The notes below the pieces were generated by a model. The model was not told the origin of the DNA. It ran no database searches and saw nothing but the letters and a program-made list of their open reading frames with translations. DNA of 64,000 bases from Proales similis (Eukaryota > Rotifera > Eurotatoria > Ploima > Proalidae), in contig JAGVRJ010000002.1 in the NCBI GenBank assembly GCA_019059635.1, positions 186,001 to 250,000 on the forward strand. Reading direction: 5' to 3'. Below, piece by piece: positions 24,801 through 37,128 of the stretch. The position numbers and the translations under genes are program-made. Position 1 is the stretch's first letter. Each line of letters starts with the position of its first letter.

Positions 24801-25899
24801 CAAATAGCTGGCATAGTTGCTTTGCTGAATGAATAGACGAGTGCATTAAAAAAGGAGAATTTTTTTAAAGAAGAAAAGGAATAGAGTGCTCGCGGCAGCG
24901 GCGGCGGCGAGCCGGATGCGCATATACAGATTGAATCGAACGAAGAGATAAACGCCCACCAGTCCATTAGTAGCGTAGGCCGAGTAGAGTTAAAGGCAGC
25001 GGACGGGAGCGATTGGTCGCACACCGAGTTGGTCAATTATCGCGTAATATAGCTCCTGCATGCCTTGATGAGCGCAGATGCTATTATGTGTTGACTCACA
25101 ATTGGAGCAAAGTGCTAAAATCTATTTGTCTGGCATTTGGATAAGTTGCCTCCTCAGAGGTGAATCGGAGAAAGGAGAAGCCTGCAGGCTCGACGATCGG
25201 TGTCAGTTCAGACACAATTTTCAACTAATTTGGGCCCCTCATTTTGACGCTGCAGATGGTGTCCGATAGCTAAAGTATAGTAAGATTATGCCTTGGTGAC
25301 AAACCTGCCCTTAAGCCCCTTATCTCTGCGCCTCATCTGCGTGCACTCATTTTTCTTTTCATTTTCTTCGACTGGTTCATTTTTTATTTCTTTTCTTCGT
25401 CTTCTATTAACCTTATTTACTTGTGATTAGTAGTAAAACTCGTTCGATCGTTGAGACACAATCTCGCTCTTAAAACGCATCCAGACAGACAGACAGACAT
25501 ACACAGACAAAGATGCGCTAATCACATTCAGGGCCCCTCTGGAAACAAAATTTGCGAGGCTCACGCTAGACCTGAATAATAGAATAGAAACTGAAATGCA
25601 AAAACTGAATTTGAATAAAAAAAAAACAACAACACAAAAGGCTCTTGAAAGACGTCACATAGACAAATTGAACGAGAAAACATTGAAAAAAAAAAGAAAA
25701 AGTAATCGCCGAACGAGAGGAGAGTGAGGCAAATAGCAAACTAAAATCTCAGGTTCCACTTAAAAGCGAATAAAGTTAGACAAAGATCTAAATTGAATAG
25801 ATATATGTATATGGAGAGAGGCAGAGAAATGGGAAGAGGATGGGAGGGGGCAAAGGTGGGTGATGGCCAGAATTGGGCTCGTAGAATGTCGTAGAATGG

Positions 25900-28800
25900 C
25901 TAGTAGCAGGATATCTGGTCAAAGTCTCGTGGCTCCGAGCCAGTGTTGGTCGAGCGTGGCGTGCCGTGCTGCATATGCAGCTGATGCTGTGTCAAGCTTG
26001 CGTGGCCCAGCGCCGACTGCTTTTTGGTGAGCACACAGTTGCCGGGCGAGACCGACGTGGAAAGTGGCGATGTAGTGGACGAAGTGCCGGTCGAGGAGCT
26101 CGGCGAAGAGACCGGCGACATGTTCGACGCTTTCTTGTGAATCGAGTGCGAGTCGCGGAAAGAGGCGACCGCGGCCGCCGCTGCAGCTGCGGCCACGCTG
26201 CGCGCCGAGCTGAACAGATTCTCGTTGAGTGTCGCACTCGGGTTGTGCGAGGGCATGAACTGGCCGCCTTCGCCAAATGGAAAGCTTGGCATTGGGCAAA
26301 AGGCGCCGTTGCTTTGACTGTTCATGCGGCTGAATTGTCGTTCGCCAGACTCGCCCTGTGCTGTCTGCTGGTGATGCGAGCTCATGTAACCGTTGGAGTG
26401 GAAGCACGAGGCTGACTGGTGCAGTGAATTGTCGTTAATTTCGAACTGTGACTGAAAGTATGGATTGAACTGCTGCGATTGAGTCGGCACGCCTATTGCG
26501 CTGCTGCCGGATCCGTATGAGGTCGGCTCCGATTTGAAGAGCAGCGATGCGAATTGCATTCCGATTTGCTGCTGCTGTTGATGCTGCTTATCTCGACGTC
26601 TCATGCTTTGCTTTCGGTTCCTGGTCTGAATGTTTTCCTTCTTCATCGTGATCGGCCTATCAACCTTGAAAAGTGCGTGCAAACGCGCTCATTAGATACT
26701 GATTCTAATCTCATCGTGCGCTACAAAAGAGATCGAGGGAATTGAGCCATTCAGATTAGGGACGTGTCTGTGAGAGTGTGCGTGTGTGTGTGTGTGGCAG
26801 GATAAGAGCAGGGAATTGTACACGCAAGCAAGCAAACGGGCGATCAATGCCGCTCAAGTTTTAATTGTCTACCAGAATTGATATCGCACCCGTCCATCTT
26901 TTAGATGGCACGCTAAGATAAACGAGTCAAACAGACAATTCGATTATTTACGCCCAATCGAATAGGTCGGCCCATTCTCGCAGCCTTTTTCATCACGAGC
27001 ATCTATTTCTCGCCCTTTTTTTTTAATCGTTTTCGATTTCGTTCGATTGTTTTGTTTGGCCATTTGGCCGAGTCTAATCGAATTTACTCGAAACCTGATC
27101 ATTCTGTTGGCTCACCGAGATGCCTACTCTGCTCGAGCCAAGTCTTCCATTCTCTCTCTCTCTCTCTCGCTCTCACTCTGGCTTGGCTCGATTGAATAAA
27201 TTTGGACAAACCGGGAGCGAGCATGTGAATCGAGACTCTGTTTATGTAACAGTGATGAATCGAATATTCCAACACACATAGTCGGAAAAAGTGAGATGAA
27301 GTGAATAGGGTCTTTGTTGTTGTTGTTTGCTAGATTTGGAAAGTTGATAGGAGCCATTTGATACAGGCGATTACAAAACAGTTTCATAAAGAGCGGGGCC
27401 AATGGAGATGATGTGGCCATGTTATTGCTGCTTCTGTTTATGTTATTCTCTCCTTCTTCTTCTATGCTCAACTCAAATTAATAAATGGTGAATTTGGCCA
27501 AAATGCGCCTCTTGTTCCGTTCACTTCTCTTTTTTTTTTCAACACGCAACAATCTCTGAATTAATAAACAAGGTCCGAGTGGCGATTTAATTAAGCGACT
27601 GATGCTAATATTGTTGGCTCAGACTATCTCGTCTCGCGGATCAATTTCCCTGCACATGTGTGTCTCATCAATTGGCAACGGTCACTTACCTTGTGCAATT
27701 TCTTGTACAAGCCGCACGCGTTGCAAACAGGCAGGCCGTCGCCGTTTCGACGCCACAATGTTGTCGTGTAGGTGTGACAATTGGAGCAAGTGATTCCGGT
27801 TTTTTTGACGGTCGTCTGGAAAAAGAGAAAAGAATTTGAAGAATGGGTCGATGGCGCACTTTGCTGGGTCCACTTACCAGTCGACGCTTGTTTGGCTTGA
27901 CCAGCGGTCGGTTGTGGCCGTTCATTTTGTGATAGAGGCCGCACGCATTGCACAGGTAGTTGCCGTTCGAGTCTCGTCGCCACAGAGGCGTGTAAGTGGC
28001 CTTGCAGTTGATGCATTCGCGCCCATCTGCGGGGGTTACAAATGTTAGAAAGCAACATCACAAAGGTAATTAGCCGCTCTGGTGTGTGTGTGTGTGGACG
28101 CAAAACTCGCTCAATTCATCGCCGTTACACATACGGCATTGAATAGAGGCGTGTGTTTCTCACTTCATCTCTTTGGTAATTAACTAACGCGTTCTTAATG
28201 AAAGGCATTGAAAGTCTCGCGCCGAGTCCAACTGTTCGCCTCCACACATTTCCAGCCATTCGACTCGGCCTACAATCCTCCCCCTTTTAGTCACACACAC
28301 ACGGCCAGCTAGTGCGTCATGGCCACACACGGAGGCGAAGAAAAGCCTGTCTCGTTGTTGATGTAATTAAAAGCTAATTATACCTGGCTGAGATTTTTTC
28401 TTGGCCGATTTGGAGCCTGAATCGAACTCGTCATGCTTTTCACAGTGCTCACTACCACCGCCCAGCTGACTGCTCGCATGTTCCTTGTGCTCTTCTTTGA
28501 TGCTGCCCAAGTTGCTGGGCCATTTGGTGGCAAGCGAGAGGCCGGACGAATTGAACGAATGCTGACTGCTGAGATGTGCGCCACTTTTCAGCTCGACTGG
28601 CTTGTTTGTTTGCTCGTAGGCATGCTGATGAGAGGCGAGTTGAACACTGGATGAGGGCGAAGATGTAGATGAGGCGATCGACGAGGTTGGCGTCGAGTTT
28701 ATGTTGCTCAACAGATTCGGATAGTAGCTGGGCGTCACGGAAGCCGAGGCGGCAAACTGACTCTGATACGGACCGGCCGAACTGGACCAGGCGGGCGCAA

Positions 28801-29140
28801 GCGAGGGACTCGCCTGCTCGCCCATCATCGCCGAATGGAGCCAGTATGGCGAGGCGGCGAATGCTGGATTGAACGAGCTGCTGCTTGCTTGTTCTAGATT
28901 GAGATTAGACTCGCTAGACATTGAGGATGACGAAGGCTGAGTCAACTTACGGCTGTGCGGAAACGGTCTGTAGTAGGCAGTGTCGTTCGCTTGGTAGTAG
29001 TTGTGGTACTGCTCTCCCCAGTTGCGAGGCGAGCTATTCTCCGCGTCATAGTGACTGTAGACCGCCTCCTGCCCAATCCGGCTCATGTGGGCGCCTGATC
29101 GAACGTTGTCTGCACTTTCGATCGAATTCATGTCCAACAT
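25900..29140 (-). CDS. GATA zinc-finger transcription factor (GATA1/2/3 class)
   Basis: DNA-binding regulator of WGATAR sites, 598 aa from four exons: 29140-28384, 28026-27878, 27815-27690, 26664-25900 (introns 357, 62 and 1025 nt). Exon 1 encodes a serine/alanine/tyrosine-rich activation-type N-terminus. Each zinc finger has its own exon: finger 1 CINC-17-CNAC (about residues 257-281, [20 protein letters not shown]) and finger 2 CSNC-17-CNAC (about 312-336, [20 protein letters not shown]). A basic tail ([15 protein letters not shown]) opens the last exon, followed by a glutamine, serine and alanine-rich C-terminus with a poly-Ala run. The linker NRPLVKP and RNRK in the tail fit the GATA1/2/3 (grain) class better than GATA4/5/6. 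The long flanking non-coding DNA fits a developmental regulator. Confidence 0.95.
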
Positions 29141-29302
29141 CCTTAAACTCTCGCTCTAGTCGGATGGTTCTCTTCGTCTGGATCTAATTGTGTCGATTGC
29201 TAATTTCTATCTAAAAAGCGATCAAGTCGTCGAATAATGTTGGAAGCTAAGTGGCTCGCATTTAAAGATCGTTCTGCGCGATTCGATCCGAATTATACGC
29301 CG

Positions 29303-29315
29303 CTGCATATATACA
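29303..29315 (-). promoter_or_regulatory. Possible TATA box of the GATA gene
   Basis: Minus strand reads TATATATG in a GC-richer surrounding, about 165-175 bp upstream of the GATA start codon. Placement fits a core promoter, but there is no transcript evidence. Confidence 0.3.
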
Positions 29316-31024
29316 ACAGGGGCAGCGTTTATGATAGAACGCCATAAGGCAGAGCCGAGCGATCCAATTGGATGCCAACAAGCGGGCCAATGAGATTAGA
29401 GGCAGGCCAAATGAGCTCGAGCTCCCATTGGCTGCGAAGAAACGAGAACTGCGAGTCTCCGATTGGCACGAGATGGAGTTTATCGTTCATCGTCTGACTT
29501 GGTTTCAAGCTCGTTCTTAAATAGACACGAAAACGGCTGCGAATGTTGCAGGCGTCGATATTGTCGAGCTTGAGGGGCGCCGCTTCTGCTGCTGCTTCTG
29601 CTAGAAATGCTTCAGCTTGCCGGCAGCGGCGCTAATCCATTCATTCGTTCTAATATAGAACGAATATGTCGATCAGGCGCTTGCTTTAGTCGACCGAAAT
29701 TAAATTAAAAAATTTAATTGATTGGGCAACATGCTTGGCCTCAATAAGAGGCGGCCAATTGATTTTGAAAGTCGAGCGCCGCTCGCTGCGACCGCACCCC
29801 AAGCAGGCACCAAAAACGCAGTGCCATTCAAAAGAAGGAACCAGTAGCGACCGCCAGACTGAATGAAAGATGCGGACGACCATGAATATAATCAACTGCT
29901 GTCAGTCCATGGTGGTCTTATCGCGCGGTTTGGAACATGTCTCGCTTGGCTGCGAAAGGCTCGGTCGCCTTTCATGCTTGCCCTTATCTTCTCGACCCCA
30001 TCAAGTGTTGCTCTCAACTCGGCGCGCGTCTTTGCCTCTCTAATCTCATTCGCTTTCTCATACTCGCCTCACTGACAACGGTGCCATGTCTTGTGAACTC
30101 GGCGGTAGATAACTTTTAGAAAGAAAAGAAAAACGAGCTCTAATGAGTGCGAACATTAGCGGCTGTTCGCCGCCCGGCTCAATGCGTAATAGCGAGCGAA
30201 TGCAAACACGCATTAAAGACACTTGCTTCCCGCTGCTGTATTTTGCTTACACACGAGCTGCCAACTGCCGTTTGCCTCTTAAGTAGAGCTGGACCGGCAT
30301 TCTGCCATCGACTGGCTATTTTTTTGCTCTAATTAAGAGCGAGATGCGTTCTAAATGATAATTGTTATATAATTAGCCATATGCAAGCTCGAGCAATAAA
30401 AAGAAAGAAAACACGAGAGTTAGAAAAAAGAAAAATAAACAGACCAGACGAGCAGAGCTGGAGAAAAGAGAGTGGCTGGGGTGCGAGACGGACGAACGAC
30501 ACCTACGAAATTGTCAAGGTTTTATGGCGCTCTAATTGGAACTTGGCGAGCTAAGTCATCTGCGTAGTTGCCATAATCTAACGTTCTAGCTGATCGAACG
30601 TGTGAGCGAATAAAGCGAGGGGCGTCACTCTTGCTGGCCAGAGCTTACGTTCTTTCCCTTCTGGCCTTGTCAGATAGGCAGATTGAAGCGTTGAGAGAAT
30701 GGCATACGAAGTAGTAAAAGTCGCAAACAGGCGGATTAACGAAAATCAGATTTGAGCCAATTGCCCTACGCTCGATTTGATAGTCAAAATAAGACCGAGA
30801 AAAGGAATGTGTGTCATATTTACTGGCAGCAAACTGTTGTCTGTGTGTGTGGGGCATGGAAGCAGCCAAGTGCCGAGTGCGGGTTTTATGCTGCTGAGTC
30901 TAGCTCGATAATCTGACGATAAGCAGTCAAGCGAACGAATCACGTAGACCAAACAAGACCGGCCGACTGCTACCCGCTGATTGCCACTAGCCTGTTCGTC
31001 TTTTCTGTTTTCGTTGGCTGCTTC

Positions 31025-31044
31025 GTCTCTCTCTCTCTCTCTCT
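31025..31044. repeat. (CT)n microsatellite
   Basis: Pure CT run in the interval between GATA and NAGK. Confidence 0.9.
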
Positions 31045-32429
31045 ATGAGAGGCCAATTCTCTGGCTTGAGTTGCTGCATGTGTCTCTGAGGACCGTTTTG
31101 CTCGCTCATTTTAATTAGAAATGAATTAGTTCTCTAAAATGCGCCGAATTAGAGGCCAGCGCGTGCACATGCAAGCTGGAAGCAGAGCCAATGCTGTTAT
31201 ATCAAAGCGTTCGCTTATCAAGATGATTGAGTCATGTGAATAAGTCACAGAAGAGTGTAAGGCGCAAGTTAGTGCCTCTAATTTCTGCGCAGATTACGCA
31301 AGAGCGGATGCCGCCTCCTGCCCTCTTATTTTCCGATTATTGCCTGATCGTAAACTTGACGTGAGACTACGTTGGTCAAAGAGCGGCTAGAAGTAAAACT
31401 CGAATCGAGCAGAAATTCAGAAATGTTTGTGGCCGAGATGGAAGCAAATTGATAGATAAAAATGATTTTAGTCCGACTCGACGGTTGCTTGAATGGCTGG
31501 TCGGTGGATGATAAACGCGATGAGATATCGGCGCCCAATTTTATGTGACGGGCCGTGAGGCATTTGCGATAGAGATCTTTGGAGAGGCGTCAGACAGAAG
31601 AAGCATGTTAGAGAGCAAGGTAACAGCATCGGCAGTGGTGCCATTTAGCACTAGTCGTCAAAGCTGGCCCGAGCAGTCGAACATTCAGAGCGCCACAATA
31701 GAGGCCGATCGCTCAAAGAGATCTCACCACCATCAGCGTCGCCGTCGTCGGTGGCTGTGGATCCTTCGTCTTTAAGAGATAACAATCAGCAGCCTCTAAA
31801 CTATTCGGCTCAACTAATTGAAAAATTGAACAAATATTCGCCGCCTAGTCGCCCTTATTTATTATTTCTTCTCTACGCGTTTCTATTTCTCTCTTTTTGT
31901 TGTGGCCAAGAAGAGCCTTTGTACCAGTACTGGCCCTAAATGCAAGCGGCGATGAAATGTTAGAGATTAAATCAGCAGCGCTAAATTGTTTATGTCATAA
32001 ATAGCTCGCTATGTGGCACTCGCGCGTTTGTTCCCGCAATAGCCGCCGCCGTCCGAGTCTCTATTCTTAAAACGTACCCATAGCCCCAAGGTTAGTCACC
32101 AGTGCCGCCGCCGCCGAACCGTTCGCTCGCAGCAAGCTAAATAAGCTCACATGCCTTGGGCCACAGTCCCATTAGCCATATCCGTACATTTCGCCTTATC
32201 TCATCGTTTCCATTCGTTGTGCGTAGCCAAGAAGAAGTTTCATCTGCGCGCCGGCATCAGTGCGATGTCTCATCAGGCGCGCCTTTCAGACAATCCCAAA
32301 AAACTGCAAAACCGTCGCTAAGTTTTGACAGTTTTTCGCCTCGCAATTATGCAAACGCTTGATAAGATAAGAATTCGCTCGGAGTTTCGTGCAGCTCAAG
32401 CGCACACATTTTTGTTCACCTGCCACACA

Positions 32430-33985
32430 ATGGAGACCGATTCAATAAAATCGCTCTACGGCGGAATTGAAGGGTAAGAGCATCAGATTTGGCGATGGTC
32501 ACTCTTGCGCACTCTTTTAAGAGCTTCGACTCAAAGTGGCGCTTCAAAAACATCGTACTTGTTGATTGACTCGGACGGAAGCGTTGTTTCTCGAGGAGTG
32601 ACTGGTCCATCGAATCCTTGGGTTTCGCATTTTCTCTTTGCTCAACGCGCAGCCTGCTAATCGGCGTCCAGAAGCTAAAAGACGAGCAAAGGACCGGCTT
32701 TCAGATGGTCGCCGAAGAGCTGAATAAACTGCTCGACGAATCGATGCAGCGATTGAATCAGCCGCAACTCAAATACAAACTAGACTCAGTGGTGGGTAGT
32801 TGTGACCAATGGAGAGGAGATCGATCGATCGGCTAAGACTACTCGCCTTTCAAGCTCTTCTGCTTGAGTGGCGGCGGAAGCAAGCGTGCCAGAGAAGCGC
32901 TGAGTGAAGCGTTCGCTCGACTCAACGTCTCTTACAGTGTTCACGTGACAAACGACTCGATCGCGGCGGTCTACACCGCTTTTCCGCAAGGCAAGTCGTC
33001 GTCTAGTTATTCTCTCCTCGACCTGCGAACGCAATAACAAGATCAAACGTGGCAGGTGGCATTGTGCTAATCGCAGGCACCGGCAGCTACTGCGCACTGG
33101 TCAATCCGCTACCAGACAGCCTGAAGTCAGTTGATGAGATTGAAACCCATTGTGTGGGCGGATGGGGAGCACACATTGGCGATGAAGGCAGTGGTAAACA
33201 CGTGTTTGCCCTTTAGCTCGGCTTTTGCTCTAATCATGTGTCTCGCTCTTGTAACTAAATCAAGCATACTGGATCGCTCTCTCAGTAATAAAGAGCGTGA
33301 TTAAAATGGAAGACGGACTAGCAGAATTGAACGAATCGCAGCGGGCCGATATGATGCACTTAAAGTCAATTGTGTTGCAACACTTTGGCGTAAAGTCGTT
33401 CTGCGCCCTATTTGCTCGCTCGCTTGTCTCATTCCGAGTTTCTTTTAAAGATCGCCGAAATGCGTGAAATTCTCGGCTACTTCTACTCCGACTTTAGGAG
33501 CAATCGGATCGCATCACTGACAGAAAAACTAGCAGCCGGTGAGTATTAAGGTTGCTGGAGCGCGTTTAGATCGGGCGGCACTAAGTCTTTTGAGCAAGTG
33601 GCAGAGAGCAGCGATCACTTACGCATGTTGTTTGAAGAAGCCGGGCGTCATCTGGCCATGCACGTCAATGCAGTCGAGGACAAGATGGATCAGGTACGAA
33701 TATTGGGTCCTTGCAAGTCGCATATTCCTAAACCGCCACAATTTTGCTCACCACAAGCGGCTTATCGACGACCCCAAGGGCCTGCCAATTGTCTGTGTGG
33801 GCAGTGTGTTCAACAGTTGGCCTCTGCTTCGCATCGGCTTTTTGAAGCAGCTTCGTCTCAAGCGAAAGCTCAACTTGCTCGCCATGAACTCGGACGCAGC
33901 CATTGGCGCCGCGCTGCTCGCCAGCCGTCTGAATGGAGTCGAATTGAACGTGAACAAATCAAGTTTCACACATGCTCTACTATGA
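32430..33985 (+). CDS. NAGK: N-acetyl-D-glucosamine kinase, paralog 1
   Basis: Phosphorylates GlcNAc to GlcNAc-6-phosphate in amino-sugar salvage (ASKHA fold, BadF/BadG/BcrA/BcrD family). Nine exons: 32430-32473, 32537-32621, 32672-32791, 32855-32990, 33056-33193, 33265-33389, 33451-33538, 33599-33693, 33758-33985, giving 352 aa in frame. Phosphate-1 loop YGGIEGGASKT, then LCLSGGGSK, the catalytic region [14 protein letters not shown], phosphate-2 loop [26 protein letters not shown], and C-terminal [17 protein letters not shown]. The intron 32991-33055 has a GC donor (CAAG/GCAAGT). The third exon starts later than in paralog 2, dropping about six residues after NPW. Key motifs are intact, so it looks functional. 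Confidence 0.9.
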
Positions 33986-35172
33986 GTAGTAGTCGAGTCG
34001 ACACCTTTCTTCACAATCGCAATTGTCTTCTTCTCGTATTCGCCGTCATTTTCGCATCTTTCTCTTTAGGGAGGGGAGGGCCTCCACCAAACTTTATTTC
34101 TTTTTCTTGCTTGGTCGCGCTCGCTTCTATTCTACAGCATTCAGCAAATGTAATTCGATTGACAAGCCAAGCAATAGTTTAATGTTATGCAATTCACCCC
34201 TCTCTCTCTCTCTGTCTTGTTATTTTGTTCGTCTCTCGTATTCGTTTACTCTCTTCGCGAATATTTACAATTTGGCCTCCTACTACCTTGAAGCGCAATT
34301 ATGAAGAGAGTTTGCGTGCCCGCATACTTTTCCCTTCCATACTTGACTTGTTCCCGCCCTATTCAATAGCCGTCGATAGCTTCTGCGTGCTAATCGAAAT
34401 CTAGCTCCAACAAGCTCCATGCGTCATTCGAATCCGAGCCATTTTTCTGCCTCTTTCAATTCATCATCACGTTTGGCCAAGATTCAAATAAACCTGCCGA
34501 CGCACTCGTCTTTGTTCAAAGTTTTGGTCAACTCAAGAGACTGGTTCGCTCGTCAAAGGGACGAAGCAGTCGTCTCTTCTTCACGTGCCTTCACTGTCTT
34601 GGACGACAATTGTGCCCCAGACGGATAAATGTCCGCCGCGGAAATATAGACAAAGATGGACGGATAGATAGCTAAAGCGGAGATTAAATCGGGGGGTCTT
34701 AGAGAGGTGATCAAGAGATAGAATATCAAATATTTGCTCTTTAATCGCTCCTACCGTCTTTAATTGAATTGCGACGAATGCGGGCAAATGGCCCGACGAA
34801 TAAAAGCCGACGAACGAGGCGATTCTAGCGATGCTCTGCTCCACACAACTTTTCAAGTCCTAAATTCAAGTTGTTGGTTGCTCGCAACGCGTGTCAGCGG
34901 CCTATGAAATCAAATCACGACATATTGAACTTAAAATAAAATGCGATCGCGACTATTAAATGTCATCTCGCAACAGCTCAACTGTTTCATAATTTTTTCT
35001 CCTTTCAGCTCGCTCGGCAGACTTTTCTTTTATTTCTTTTGCATGCATTTCTATTCAGAACGACTTTCGTTGTCAATGCGCTTGTTCAGAATAGACGTTC
35101 ATAATCGAGTTGACGTCTGAACTAATCGGGTTAGGTTTGCTCTTTTCAGATTGTTCGAATTCGCACACAGCA
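33986..35172. other. Spacer between tandem NAGK genes
   Basis: No exon chain. Contains a CT run near 34201-34214 and T-rich sequence. Probably the 3' UTR of paralog 1 and promoter of paralog 2. Confidence 0.4.
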
Positions 35173-36649
35173 ATGAAACAAGTGGTGTACGCAGGAGTCG
35201 AAGGGTAAGCTGATTCGGTCCGAAACTGACTGTGATCTGAATTTGCATTCTTGACCTAAACTAGCGGCGGCACAAAGACACTAGTGTCCTTGTACGACAC
35301 CAGGGGCCGTTTGCTGTGCAGCGAAAAGACAGGCACCAGCAATCCGTGGGTAAGAGCCCCGTTTGAGTAGGAGCTGGCTTTCAGCATCTAGTAAGGCGCA
35401 TTCTCAAGCTGCTAGGTGGCAAGGATGAGGACGGATTCGAAGTGGCCGCCAAACGCATATACGAGGCCATGCAAGTGTGTTTGGCTAAAGTAACTTCAAT
35501 TATGGGCCAAGAGCTCGAGATCGGAGCGATGGTGAGGCGTCATGCGTGTACAGCCTTGCGCGCGAATAAATTTATCTCAATTTTCTATTAAGGGCTTGTG
35601 CTTGAGCGGCGCGGGCACTAAAGCGGCCGACGAGCGAATTGAGAATGAGCTTAAGAAACTTGGCGCTGAATTTCGACTGCACGTGGGCAATGACTCGTTT
35701 GCGCCCATATTCACTGCGTTCAGCGATGGTGAGTTGCAACGGCACTTGAGACACGTGATCCTTTCTAAGCTAGTCGACGCGTGCATTTAGGAGGAGTTGT
35801 GATCATCTCAGGCACCGGCAGCAAATGTGTGCTAGTCAATCCGTTGAGCAGTCAGCATCGACCTACCTCGTTCGACACCATTCCAACGTACTCGTCAGGC
35901 GGCTGGGGCAACATGCTCGGCGACGAGGGCAGTGCTTACTGGATCGCGCATCGGGCCATCAAGTTCCTCATCGACTACGACGACAATTTTCTCATTCACG
36001 ACATTCAACAAGGACAAGTTGACGAGCTGCGCTCTCTAATATTCGCCCACTTCAACGTGAGCTCGTTTGACGAGCTTTTGCCTCATTTCTATTTCAACTT
36101 TCAGAAGCATTTTGTCGCCAGCCTGACAGAGAAGCTCGCCTCGAGTAAGTTCACTTTGCCCGATCTGATCGATTTCTCTCCTTTTCCACCATTATTCAAG
36201 TTGCCGAGAGCAATCGCATCATGGCCAGTATATTTGACGAGTCCGGCTACCAGCTGGCTCGTCACATTGTGGCCTTGAGTCCTAAAATTGACTCTAAACT
36301 TCGCACTGGACCGGGCGGCCTGCCTGTAGTCTGCGCGGGAAGTGTTTTTAACAGTTGGCCACTGATAAAGCCCGGCTTCTTGCGTTGTCTCCATGAGAAT
36401 AGGCACAAAATGTGCGAACTTCAAAAGCTCACCCTGGTGAGCATAACCGGAGACTCGACCCTGGGCGCTGCCATATTGGCTGCTCGTTGTGAGAATGCGT
36501 CGTTCGAAATCGACATCGATCGAAGCCAGATGAGCCGTTTGCTCGACACAATTGACTTGGGCAAGTACACGCTTCCCGACCAGAATGTTGTACATTTGCC
36601 AAATGAACAAATGCAAGCCAATGGTGCTGCAGTAATCCCTCAAGCTTGA
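35173..36649 (+). CDS. NAGK: N-acetyl-D-glucosamine kinase, paralog 2
   Basis: Second tandem copy of the GlcNAc kinase on the same strand, about 1.2 kb downstream of the first. Starts [11 protein letters not shown] at ATG 35173 and continues after a short intron with [14 protein letters not shown], so the P-loop is canonical here (EGGGTKT). Further motifs: [68 protein letters not shown] and [17 protein letters not shown]. All introns seen use GT-AG, in contrast to paralog 1. A C-terminal extension of about 40 residues ([15 protein letters not shown] onward) has no counterpart in paralog 1. Divergence between the two is substantial, so the duplication is not recent. Confidence 0.93.
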
Positions 36650-37128
36650 CACTTTATTCGCACCAATCTAATTTATTCGCCAGACTTCGGTCACAATCCT
36701 TCTCGCCATGCATCTTGCTTTATTTAAATTATTCTTCTCATCCAAAAATTTAAGAAAAAAACACAACAAAAAAACGACAAACAGATGAATACAGCCAAAA
36801 AGAAAAAAAAATCCGAATATTAATTTGAATCTCGGACAAATCTAAGCTTTTCAAGCTTTCTTTCCAATATCCACTTTTCTTCGCTTGCTCATGTCCGCAA
36901 TTTTTCCTCCTAAAATTGAATTTGTCGCACCAGCTCTATTCGATCGCTCTGAGTAATAAAATATAAATATTTGCAAAGCGGTTCGATTACTTCTTTTCAG
37001 AAGTCTGAGGATCAGAATGGTTGATAGCCAGAAAAGTAATGCGCGTCAGGTCTAGCATGACGCCAGCAATTTGCGCAAAAAGAAGCAAACAAAAAGACGA
37101 CGCAATTAAAAGCGACGTTCTCTACGCT
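36650..37128. other. Convergent 3' flanks
   Basis: AT-rich with A-tracts, no coding potential; holds the 3' ends of NAGK paralog 2 and the minus-strand gene. Confidence 0.5.

Larger units (their letters stand above)
20769..25899. other. Gene-poor 5.1-kb interval between dystrobrevin and GATA 3' end
   Basis: No protein-coding exon chain found on either strand. Holds several microsatellites and A/T-rich blocks. It contains the dystrobrevin promoter and the GATA 3' UTR; its size is unusual for this otherwise dense locus. Confidence 0.5.
29141..32429. other. Gene-poor 3.3-kb interval upstream of GATA
   Basis: No supported exon. It is the 5' flank of GATA (minus) and of the first NAGK gene (plus). 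A TATA-like sequence on the minus strand lies near 29303-29315, about 170 bp from the GATA ATG. A 10-bp perfect inverted repeat is at 29643-29665 and a CT run at 31025-31044. Confidence 0.5.

Noticed and set aside
28914-28953. Intron inside GATA exon 1 (GTAAGT at 28953)
   Set aside because: The nearest acceptor would shift the frame, while read-through keeps a long open frame, so the donor-like site is taken as unused.
32622-32671. Frameshift or 26-nt GC-AG intron in NAGK paralog 1 after NPW
   Set aside because: A 50-nt GT-AG intron with a CTAAT branch-like site ending at 32671 restores the frame.
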